Made by a program: the position numbers and the translations under genes. Below the pieces are notes generated by a model that saw nothing but the letters and a program-made list of their open reading frames with translations, did not search any database and was not told the origin of the DNA. A stretch of 28,110 nt of DNA from a virus: the IMG/VR virus record IMGVR_UViG_3300030450_001442, positions 1 to 28,110 of that record, one strand, 5' to 3'. This document shows positions 6,736-13,052 of the stretch, piece by piece; position 1 is the first letter of the stretch, and each line of letters begins with the position of its first letter.

Positions 6736-7841
6736 GTAAGATAAGTAAGAGTGATTATGTAGTAGGGGCAGCAGCAAATTATGAGACTGGTATAGGATAT
6801 TATACTAAGCATGGTGATGTTTCTGATTTATTACAATGTGGTGCATTTACGGCTAATACCACACCAGATATAGCCGCCATTGGTAGCATTATTAGAAGAG
6901 TTGAGGGTAAAATTGATGATAAGTTAAAGGTTTCTTTCAGACCAGAAATTATAGAAAAGGAAATCCATGATTTTGATATGTCTAGAATGGGTGCTTATCC
7001 TGTTCAAGCATGGAAAGATTATGTAGGTTTTATACAATTAAATAGTGAAAAGATTAGTAAAATTCTTAGACTAGAAGTATATCAAGGCAGTTCATATGTT
7101 GACATGGCTTCTGCTTCTTGTATATATACACCACAAACAGCCATTCAACCGCCTTTAGGTGATGGTTCGGCTGGATATAAAATAAAACTTCAAGTAGGGG
7201 ATACTAATGTATGGATGCTTGAAGATAACTCACATACTGGTTTCTTTGACCAATTCGGACAAAAAACAACAGTATTAGAAATTTGCGCAGCAATTAATGA
7301 AGTATTTCCTTCTAAGACCGCACCATTTACTGGTGCTACGGTTGCAAAATCTATACCCATTACAACAGGCGGCAGAAAAATTTCTGATTTTTTCTATGCT
7401 TGCCCAAATGAGGCGGGAACTGGCGTTTATATTTCTTCTAAATTACCATCTGATGCAGGAACCATCTGTAAATTAACTGAATATATTGGTGGAGTAGCAC
7501 AAACCCCGATTAATTTTACTGATAATGAATCTGGCGGGAGAACTGAAGAGTTTTGGACTTTATCAGATGAAGGGAAGTTATTTTTTAGAACAGAATACCC
7601 CCATAATCACAAACATTCGGTGCGTATTACTTATGTTAGAGGTAGTTCAAAGGTTCCAGCAGCCATTCACGAAGCAACCACTAAATTAGTAGCCGCAGAA
7701 GTGTTAGTAACTGATGACAATACTATCTTAATTGCAGAAACTGGTTCTAATATTGACTTGGCTAAAAAGCACGAAATTTTAACTACTGAGGCTAATGCTA
7801 TTCTTGAAGGTAAAAGAAACCTTGTACATTTAATAGATTGA
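6732..7841 (+). CDS. Head-tail adaptor (connector) protein
   Basis: This protein has 369 residues. The N-terminal part shows the usual head-tail adaptor layout: 'DVSDLLQcGaFTANTTPdiaaIgsIIRRVEGKIDDklkvsfRP', a helical bundle in which a Thr-rich turn leads to a helix with an Asp pair and a final Arg. The C-terminal part (AIHEATTKLVAAEVLVTDDN, then a last long helix) matches the end of such adaptors. Residues about 140-270 form an inserted beta-rich domain that lengthens the protein well beyond the roughly 100-200 residues usual for the family. Adaptors bind the portal ring and prepare it for the tail. The neighbouring terminator and tail-tube genes support the call; family membership is inferred from pattern. 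Confidence 0.65.
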   Translation: MSKISKSDYVVGAAANYETGIGYYTKHGDVSDLLQCGAFTANTTPDIAAIGSIIRRVEGKIDDKLKVSFRPEIIEKEIHDFDMSRMGAYPVQAWKDYVGFIQLNSEKISKILRLEVYQGSSYVDMASASCIYTPQTAIQPPLGDGSAGYKIKLQVGDTNVWMLEDNSHTGFFDQFGQKTTVLEICAAINEVFPSKTAPFTGATVAKSIPITTGGRKISDFFYACPNEAGTGVYISSKLPSDAGTICKLTEYIGGVAQTPINFTDNESGGRTEEFWTLSDEGKLFFRTEYPHNHKHSVRITYVRGSSKVPAAIHEATTKLVAAEVLVTDDNTILIAETGSNIDLAKKHEILTTEANAILEGKRNLVHLID

Positions 7842-7845
7842 TAAC

Positions 7846-8067
7846 ATGAAGAAAGAAATTTTAAAGCAGGAATTGCTTAGAAACACTCGCGAAATGGAAT
7901 TACGTATGTTAGAAAGAGGGAAATCAGAAGAAGTATTAGGTATTCCATCTTCAAGAAAGTTAACTGAACAATTCATAGAAGAAGCAGCAGAAGAGATTAT
8001 GGAAACATATATCGCAAAGCGTCTTGAAGATGAGATTAACAAATCGGTGGCTGATGCACTTGGTTGA
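7846..8067 (+). CDS. Small helical protein of the neck region, unknown
   Basis: This 73-residue protein is made almost entirely of charged, probably helical sequence (MKKEILKQELLRNTREMELR, then EEAAEEIMETYIAKRLEDE). It starts 4 bases after the adaptor stop and overlaps the next gene by 14 bases, so it is part of the same translational chain. Its position between adaptor and terminator is where head-closure or stopper proteins are often encoded, but its small size and all-helical look do not match a stopper beta-barrel. The function is unknown. Confidence 0.5.
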   Translation: MKKEILKQELLRNTREMELRMLERGKSEEVLGIPSSRKLTEQFIEEAAEEIMETYIAKRLEDEINKSVADALG

Positions 8068-8566
8068 TGAAGTAACCTTTGTTCTTAAGTTATTAGAAGA
8101 TAATTGGACAGCACATCTTGCGGCTGGTATAGTTGAACATAAGCCCGGTGCTGATAACATAAATTTTATTGATGTTAGGTCTATTGAACCCAATAAGGGA
8201 CGAAGAGTAGATGCCGATGAAAAGGCGGTAATTATAGTTTATGAAGAGAGTAGCAGCATTACCCATCCTACAATTGATTGGGGGGTTAGAAATGAAGAAT
8301 ATTCTTTTACTATTCATTTGAGAGTATTACATCAAAAAGATTGGGGTGACCTAACATTTTCAAGAGTGAGGCTACAAAGTTTATATCAGATTGTGCGTAG
8401 CATCATAGAGAAGAAGGGGCTACGTCCTAAAGTTGTTGTAAATAGCAATACTTACACAGCCGATTTAATTGAAATTACTGGCAGAAGTGAGGCTAATGAT
8501 AGAGGTAAGCGTTTATTAGGTTATAAGTTGTCAGTTACCATGAAAAGGTTCGGGAGAACCACATAG
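8054..8566 (+). CDS. Putative tail terminator / tail completion protein
   Basis: This protein has 170 residues from the ATG at 8054. Earlier in-frame starts exist at TTG 8024 and ATG 8030, but GGTG at 8046-8049 favours 8054. The protein begins with a helix ending 'LLEDNW', continues into strands ('AVIIVYEESSS', 'EYSFTIHLRVLHQ'), then a helix (RLQSLYQIVRSIIEKKG) and final strands ('LLGYKLSVTMKRF'). This alpha-beta order is that of tail terminators and related neck proteins, which cap the tail tube and join it to the head. It lies just before the tail-tube gene, the usual place. A minor neck protein is the alternative. Confidence 0.55.
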   Translation: MHLVDEVTFVLKLLEDNWTAHLAAGIVEHKPGADNINFIDVRSIEPNKGRRVDADEKAVIIVYEESSSITHPTIDWGVRNEEYSFTIHLRVLHQKDWGDLTFSRVRLQSLYQIVRSIIEKKGLRPKVVVNSNTYTADLIEITGRSEANDRGKRLLGYKLSVTMKRFGRTT

Positions 8567-8579
8567 TTTGTTTGTTTGG
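8566..8579 (+). repeat. TTTG tandem tract before tail-tube gene, shared with 10331-10340
   Basis: GTTTGTTTGTTTGG sits between the terminator stop and the ribosome site of the tail-tube gene. A very similar GTTTGTTTGT occurs at 10331-10340 before the chaperone gene. They are the only two such tracts I see upstream of genes here. The role is unknown; an unstructured U/G-rich leader or chance are both possible. Confidence 0.4.
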
Positions 8580-8588
8580 TGAAAGAAA

Positions 8589-10154
8589 ATGGTGTTAAAT
8601 GAAGTATATACAGGAGCAGGGTTATCAGCAACGCTGATACCAGAAATAGATTTAGAGTTATCTGAGTTAGTAGGAACCACAAATAACTCAATAAAAAAGA
8701 TAAGTTTGTCAGCGAATACAGACGCTGGTAAAAAGATTTTAACGTGGACAGCAGGTGCTAATACTACATTAGTAACTGATTTGTATAAGGGTTGCATGGC
8801 AACAGTAGGAAGATATGCAGATGACTCTGCTACATTACTAGATACTGTTACTTTAATGATTAAATCTAACACTGCTAACACCATTACCTTTAACCAAAAA
8901 CTTTCAGACACACATACTGATGATTTTACTTGTAAGATATTAGCGTTTGGTGCACCATGCCCACACCCTAGAGCAGACACAGCAAAGCCTACACTAAATG
9001 CTGATAATTGGTTAGGATTAGTTAATACAATTACCCCACCAACTGTAGATGCAGAAATGAAACAATTAAACATGGCTCTCGGTGGAACACGTAATTTTAA
9101 TTACCAATACAAGGGTAGTGAAACTGTAGGAAATGCATCAATAGATGTATCTCTTAACAATGGTTCTTGGTTGTATTATGCATTGGGTGGAATGACATAT
9201 TTACATGCTGGCACTGAAATATTAACAAATGAAACCCTTGCTCTAAATTTAGACAATAAGCAAGACCAAGCCTACGGTTTAGCATCTGCTGGTTCAACCA
9301 TATACAAAGTAAATGGTGGTATAGCATGGCCTCCATTACCTGCATCTGCAACAGCAGGAAATTATAAAAGAATAAAAGGATATACAAACTACACATTTAG
9401 TGAAAACGATTCAGGAGATTTACCTTCCTTTGCATTAGAAGTAACTGCTGAAAAACATAATGTAACTTATGGAACACAAGATACAACTGATGATAAGAGA
9501 AAACACTTCAGTAAAATATATACTGGAATGCAAGTAAATACTCTTACATTAAACTTTGAAGAAGGACAAGAAGTAAAGGCTACTATTGATGCTGTATGTA
9601 GAACAGTACACGATGCAGAAGAAGCATATATTCCTAGAAGAAATATACAAAACCATGACAATCTTTTTAATAGAAAGGCATTAACCGGACAGACTAAAAC
9701 AGGTGATGACACTAAACCATATATGTATTCAGATGGTTCAGTAAAAATGTTTGGGCAAACTCTTGCTAGAGTAAAAAGTGGTTCAATTACCATTGTAAAT
9801 AACTTAACTCCACAGCGTTACATTGGTAACTACGATAGAACAATTGCTTCTGCACATGTTGCAGGACAAAGAACATACGAAGTTCAACTAAATATGTTAA
9901 TTGTAGACAACACAATGTGGGCTGAACTAAGAAAACAAAATGAAACTGATTCTACTGTTGGAGATATTGAAATAGAATTTGAGAAGGATGGTAACGCAAA
10001 TGATAAGATAGTGTTAACATTAAAGGATTATCTTACTACTGCGGTTGACATTCCATTCCCAGATGATAAAGGCCCACTTGAGGTTTCTCTTACTGCACAG
10101 GCTCGGACATTTGGGACATGCACCTATACAGGAAAGTGGGTTATACAGGGGTAA
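8589..10154 (+). CDS. Major tail (tube) protein
   Basis: This protein has 521 residues, soluble and beta-rich, with a GGTGA ribosome site 6 bases before the ATG. The N-terminal part ('GAGLSATLIPEIDLEL') and the core strands ('NFNYQYKGSETVGNASIDVSL', 'FALEVTAEKH', 'KIYTGMQVNTLTLNFEEGQ', 'VKATIDAVCR', 'DIEIEFEK', then a final 'GTCTYTGKWVIQG') follow the layout of long tail-tube proteins, with a last strand carrying 'tGkwvi'. Residues about 36-115 look like an extra inserted small barrel. The gene lies between terminator and tail chaperones, exactly where the tube gene is expected. The subunit polymerises into the tube around the tape measure. Confidence 0.75.
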   Translation: MVLNEVYTGAGLSATLIPEIDLELSELVGTTNNSIKKISLSANTDAGKKILTWTAGANTTLVTDLYKGCMATVGRYADDSATLLDTVTLMIKSNTANTITFNQKLSDTHTDDFTCKILAFGAPCPHPRADTAKPTLNADNWLGLVNTITPPTVDAEMKQLNMALGGTRNFNYQYKGSETVGNASIDVSLNNGSWLYYALGGMTYLHAGTEILTNETLALNLDNKQDQAYGLASAGSTIYKVNGGIAWPPLPASATAGNYKRIKGYTNYTFSENDSGDLPSFALEVTAEKHNVTYGTQDTTDDKRKHFSKIYTGMQVNTLTLNFEEGQEVKATIDAVCRTVHDAEEAYIPRRNIQNHDNLFNRKALTGQTKTGDDTKPYMYSDGSVKMFGQTLARVKSGSITIVNNLTPQRYIGNYDRTIASAHVAGQRTYEVQLNMLIVDNTMWAELRKQNETDSTVGDIEIEFEKDGNANDKIVLTLKDYLTTAVDIPFPDDKGPLEVSLTAQARTFGTCTYTGKWVIQG

Positions 10155-10162
10155 ACACCCCT
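10147..10162 (+). other. Hairpin spanning the tail-tube stop codon
   Basis: AGGGGT-AAAC-ACCCCT can form a 6-bp stem with a 4-base loop, and the UAA stop (10152-10154) lies at the top of it. A short T-run (10190-10194) follows 28 bases later. It may mark a processed or terminated 3' end for abundant tail-tube mRNA, or affect termination of translation. Confidence 0.45.
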
Positions 10163-10363
10163 TAAAACGTAAAGATATGATAATAAAACTTTTTCTGGAC
10201 GGGTGGTGGCTAAAATCAAGAGAACATTTCAACCGAGGCGGGTCTATCCGCATTTCGGGGGTCGGAAATCGGCCATTTTACGGGGGATAAAAAGGTAGAT
10301 TGTTGCATTTAATATTCCACTAACAAGTAAGTTTGTTTGTTAGTATAAATTGTAGGTGGAAAA
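10155..10363 (+). other. 209-base structured gap between tail-tube and chaperone genes
   Basis: This is the only gap over 70 bases in the window. It holds an unusual GC-rich patch (about 10226-10287), a bulged 8-bp hairpin (10248-10272), an 8-bp hairpin ACTAACAA/TTGTTAGT (10319-10344) and a ribosome site (AGGTGG, 10353-10358) for the next gene. A 37-codon frame runs from ATG 10177 to 10290 but lacks a good ribosome site. The structure suggests an mRNA boundary or leader that separates tail-tube from chaperone expression. No archaeal promoter at a proper distance is evident. Confidence 0.5.
10319..10344 (+). other. Hairpin in leader of the chaperone gene
   Basis: Perfect 8-bp arms ACTAACAA (10319-10326) and TTGTTAGT (10337-10344) enclose a 10-base loop; the 3' arm includes part of the TTTG tract. 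It ends 19 bases before the chaperone ATG and just before its ribosome site, where it could modulate initiation, or act as a dyad operator in DNA. Confidence 0.45.
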
Positions 10364-10717
10364 ATGGAAAAAATAGTAAGTGACAAGAATAGGCTGTTTG
10401 CAGCCGTAGAGACAAAGTGTCATCATCTGAAAGTTGATGATAAATCAGATGATATATTGAAGGTGTGGATAAAAGAACCCACATGGCTTCAAGTAGAACA
10501 AGCGTTATCTAGTATAATGAAGATGGACGCACAGAATGGAATGGAGTTAGACCTGAACGCAATGTATAAGTTCATGGCAGAAAACTTCGTTGAAAAAACA
10601 GAACCTAGTCTTAGTGGTTTAGAACTACTAAGATTATCTCCGTATATCGGAGCGCAGTTAAAGGAAATACTGCCTAATCCGTTTATGGATATATTAGGGG
10701 ATGATATGGGAAACTAG
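10364..10717 (+). CDS. Tail assembly chaperone, upstream frame (lambda gpG-like)
   Basis: This 117-residue, mainly helical protein ends in TAG at 10715-10717. It has the size, helical character and position (between tail tube and tape measure) of gpG-type chaperones, which coat the tape measure while the tube polymerises. Elements such as 'KEPTWLQVEQALSSIMKMD' and 'ELLRLSPYIGAQLKEILPNP' fit the family's pattern. The last codons, GGA AAC, are part of a GGGAAAC slippery heptamer directly before the stop. Most ribosomes would stop here, making the short form; a minority would shift to make the longer product. AGGTGG precedes the start. Confidence 0.75.
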   Translation: MEKIVSDKNRLFAAVETKCHHLKVDDKSDDILKVWIKEPTWLQVEQALSSIMKMDAQNGMELDLNAMYKFMAENFVEKTEPSLSGLELLRLSPYIGAQLKEILPNPFMDILGDDMGN

Positions 10718-10920
10718 AATATCGAAGGGCTTTTAAAGGAGGTAAAGTGAAACCAAAGGTTGCGCTAAAAATAGCATTGTATACCTATTGTGTTACATTT
10801 TCAGTTGACCCAGTAATAGCCTATCAAACACCAAGTAAAATTATTATGGAAATGCTAACGATACATGGTGAAGCAAAACGACACGAAGCAAATGAAATAG
10901 ATAATGCATTAAAGCGTTGA
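10364..10920 (+). CDS. Tail assembly chaperone, frameshifted long form (lambda gpGT-like)
   Basis: The predicted product joins 10364-10714 to 10714-10920 by a -1 shift at GGGAAAC: base 10714 is read twice, the tRNAs re-pair on GGG and AAA, and translation continues LEYRRAFKGGKVKPKV... to TGA at 10918. The fusion has 117 + 68 = 185 residues. In lambda the equivalent long form is made in minor amount and recruits tape measure and tube subunits; both forms leave before the virion is finished. The -1 frame opens at 10705, just upstream of the slip site, which is what a genuine shift requires. The alternative is separate translation of the downstream frame from GTG 10747. Confidence 0.7.
10708..10714 (+). 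promoter_or_regulatory. -1 ribosomal frameshift heptamer GGGAAAC
   Basis: The bases read G GGA AAC in the zero frame, an exact X-XXY-YYZ heptamer, immediately followed by the TAG stop of the upstream chaperone. Lambda uses GGGAAAG at the equivalent place. After the shift the codons are GGG AAA CTA. I see no strong downstream stem in the next 20 bases. Confidence 0.75.
10747..10920 (+). CDS. Tail chaperone downstream frame (T part), possible independent start
   Basis: This 57-residue reading from GTG 10747 is preceded by AAAGGAGGT (10735-10743), a very strong ribosome site with a short spacer. The sequence ends with the typical T-domain features: a short 'YcvtFsvdPviAY' motif, then a helix and 'IHGEAKRHEANEIDNALKR'. 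The same segment is also the C-terminus of the frameshift product. The strong site so close to the GTG suggests the T part may also be made on its own, unlike lambda. Its stop, TGA at 10918-10920, is in the same frame as the tape measure that follows. Confidence 0.5.
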   Translation: MKPKVALKIALYTYCVTFSVDPVIAYQTPSKIIMEMLTIHGEAKRHEANEIDNALKR

Positions 10921-10925
10921 GGTGA
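10920..10925 (+). promoter_or_regulatory. Ribosome binding site AGGTGA before an AUA start
   Basis: AGGTGA overlaps the chaperone stop (TGA 10918-10920) and is followed, after a 4-base spacer, by ATA at 10930. The identical AGGTGA-N4 arrangement precedes ATG at 1268, 2156 and 13053, so the ATA stands exactly where a start codon belongs. Confidence 0.6.
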
Positions 10926-10929
10926 GAAT

Positions 10930-12312
10930 ATAGCATCACAATTAGAGCGTTTAAGTTCTCAAATAGATTCAGTTGACAATGCGATGAGTGGCGCATTACG
11001 TAGATTCGGTGAATTAGGTAAAGCCGGAAATAAACAATGGACGCTCTTTGCTAGACTCACATCTGGTTCTTGGCTTTGGAGATTTCAGGCCCGACTAAGG
11101 GCTATATCTAACATTGTCGAATTAATGACTGATGCCCAAGCAAAGGCTAATAAGGAAATGTTAGAAAGCATTAAAATACGTAATGACTTAGCAGATGCAT
11201 TAAAAGATTCAGAACTGGGATATAGAAAAGCAGAAACCGCCTTAAGAAAATTAAGAGAAGGAGAATGGACAGAAGACTATGTTAAAGGATTAAAAGAAAT
11301 TAGAGAGGACGATGTAATTAAAGCGATGATTGAGGAGTATGATTCTTTAGAAGAAGCATTAGAAAAAACAAGTAATATGTATCAAACTTTAAACAAAAAT
11401 GCTACAAAGGCCCAAGATTTAAGTAAAAAAGGAGTCTTTAAATATTACTCAGAAAAATTTACTGAAGGGTTTACGAAAGAAACTTCAATTAAAGGAATAA
11501 AAGAACGGATGGGTAAAATCTATAGTAAAATTAAACCTTTTGACATTGTTGATACTGGTAGAAAAGATGCGATGGGTAGACAAGTTCATGATATACAAGC
11601 AAATAAAAATAGTATATTTACTAAAGCAGCCAAATTCTTTATGTCAGGATTTAAAATGCTTCCAAAATTGGCTGCGGGGTTATTGAGAGGATTGATGACT
11701 TTTTCAATATATGGCATGCTTTTAGTAATAGGATTATTAGTAGTAGTGTCACTTGCTAAAAAAATACCAGGAGTATTTAAAAAGGTAAATGATGAATTTA
11801 AGATATTTAGTCTTGTGTTTATAATAATAAAAGAATCTCTTATAATGATTCTTAAGGGTGTTTGGAAATTAGGTAAAGCAATTTGGGAAGGAAGATTTTT
11901 AGATGCCATTTGGATTTTCTTGAGTGAAATAATGTATGGGTTAGCAACATTAGGTATGGGTATTTTAATAGGTATTACAGCAGCATTAGCAACCTTAGCG
12001 GTTAGTATTATATCGGGTATTGGACGGTTACTTTGGAATTTAACTCTTGGAAAACTATTTTCAAGTGGGGGTGTTTCACAGGGCGGTATGGCTCTTGTTG
12101 GCGAAAAAGGCCCAGAATTAGTTAGTTTACCAGCAGGTGCAAGAGTTACTTCTAATGCTAATTCAAGAGGTATGGGAGGAAATACAATCAACGTACATGT
12201 AAATGGGCGTGTTGGTGCTTCTGATGCTGAAATAAGAGACATAGCAAATAAGGTAGCAAGAGAGATTAACATTAGAATGAATAGACAAGGTACAATAGCA
12301 ATGGGTGGTTAG
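10930..12312 (+). CDS. Tail tape-measure protein, probable AUA start
   Basis: This protein has about 460 residues from ATA 10930 (442 from the first in-frame ATG, 10984, which has no ribosome site). Order: an N-terminal coiled coil (ASQLERLSSQIDSVDNAM); a long charged helical region to about residue 250; three hydrophobic segments (about 255-280, 296-312 and 333-365); and the classic tape-measure C-terminal motif at about 387-403, 'ALVGEKGPELVSLPAGARV'. Tape measures set tail length at roughly 0.15 nm per residue, which predicts a tail near 70 nm, short for a siphovirus. The hydrophobic segments may enter the host membrane at genome delivery. It lies directly after the chaperones, as is usual. 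Confidence 0.85.
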   Translation: MASQLERLSSQIDSVDNAMSGALRRFGELGKAGNKQWTLFARLTSGSWLWRFQARLRAISNIVELMTDAQAKANKEMLESIKIRNDLADALKDSELGYRKAETALRKLREGEWTEDYVKGLKEIREDDVIKAMIEEYDSLEEALEKTSNMYQTLNKNATKAQDLSKKGVFKYYSEKFTEGFTKETSIKGIKERMGKIYSKIKPFDIVDTGRKDAMGRQVHDIQANKNSIFTKAAKFFMSGFKMLPKLAAGLLRGLMTFSIYGMLLVIGLLVVVSLAKKIPGVFKKVNDEFKIFSLVFIIIKESLIMILKGVWKLGKAIWEGRFLDAIWIFLSEIMYGLATLGMGILIGITAALATLAVSIISGIGRLLWNLTLGKLFSSGGVSQGGMALVGEKGPELVSLPAGARVTSNANSRGMGGNTINVHVNGRVGASDAEIRDIANKVAREINIRMNRQGTIAMGG

Positions 12313-13044
12313 ATGGTAGACTATGGAAATTTAACAAACGGATACAAAAATTATGTTATGTTAGAGTTAGCAAGAAGGGCAGCAGATGGTTCTAAAACTG
12401 GTGACCTAGAGGAGAACAGGATAGGTTTATTATGCACTCAATTAGATATTAATACTAATAAACAATCTCTCCCTGTACCTATCCCATTTTCTGGTGTTAT
12501 CTCTGGTGAGTCTACCACTGTAGCATTAGATGCAGGCATGGCCTCAAAGAGTGTTAGTTTAAGTGGAATAATATTAGACCAAGAAATTAAAAAGCAAAAT
12601 AAACATGGTGTCCAAGTTACTAAAACATTAACAGCATTTGAAATAGGACAATTAATACATTCCTATGTTGATTCTTCTTTCTTACATGAAGACCAAAACT
12701 TATCTAAATTAATTGTTTTAATGCCTAGTAGGGTAGATACTGATTTTATCTATCATAGCGGTGTTGATGAAAATACACCATTAGAGGAGTGTCCTCTAAT
12801 TCCTTTTACTTGGGCTAATCGTGACTATGATATACCACAAACTAAATCGGGAACTAAACTATCTTTTGGTGGAACACCCTGGCCCGAAATCATTGCAAAT
12901 GACGCGGAGATTCCGGGTCTTACTGGATTTATTCAAGACTTTTCATGCTCGTTTAATGGTGCAGAATTACCATCAATAACATTTAGTATGACGTTTACAC
13001 AGGCATCTACAGCAATATCAGACTTTATTAATGCAGGATTTTAG
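12313..13044 (+). CDS. Tail-tip protein, putative distal tail protein
   Basis: This 243-residue protein starts immediately after the tape-measure stop (TAG then ATG, with GGTGG upstream). The sequence is beta-rich, with 'IPFSGVISGESTTVALDAG', then a segment 'SLSGIILDQEIKK' and a C-terminal half ending 'GLTGFIQDFSCSFNGAELPSITFSMTFTQAS'. The pattern of a domain that describes a ring ('sVsLsGiI' followed by positions and field strength-like strands) resembles the first protein after the tape measure in many siphoviruses, which forms the ring joining tube and tip. The identification rests mainly on position; the family is not certain. Confidence 0.5.
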   Translation: MVDYGNLTNGYKNYVMLELARRAADGSKTGDLEENRIGLLCTQLDINTNKQSLPVPIPFSGVISGESTTVALDAGMASKSVSLSGIILDQEIKKQNKHGVQVTKTLTAFEIGQLIHSYVDSSFLHEDQNLSKLIVLMPSRVDTDFIYHSGVDENTPLEECPLIPFTWANRDYDIPQTKSGTKLSFGGTPWPEIIANDAEIPGLTGFIQDFSCSFNGAELPSITFSMTFTQASTAISDFINAGF

Positions 13045-13052
13045 GTGACAAA

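Noticed and set aside
10177-10290. 37-codon frame in the tail-tube/chaperone spacer as a separate gene
   Set aside because: It has no convincing ribosome site and no recognisable protein features; kept only as a possible frameshift extension.
10344-10350. TATAAAT, a TATA-box-like sequence before the chaperone gene
   Set aside because: It ends 13 bases before the ATG. An archaeal TATA box would put the transcript start about 25 bases downstream, inside the gene.
11586-12272. 228-codon open frame on the minus strand across the tape-measure gene
   Set aside because: It mirrors a strongly supported tape-measure gene, has no separate support, and no minus-strand gene is supported elsewhere in the window.
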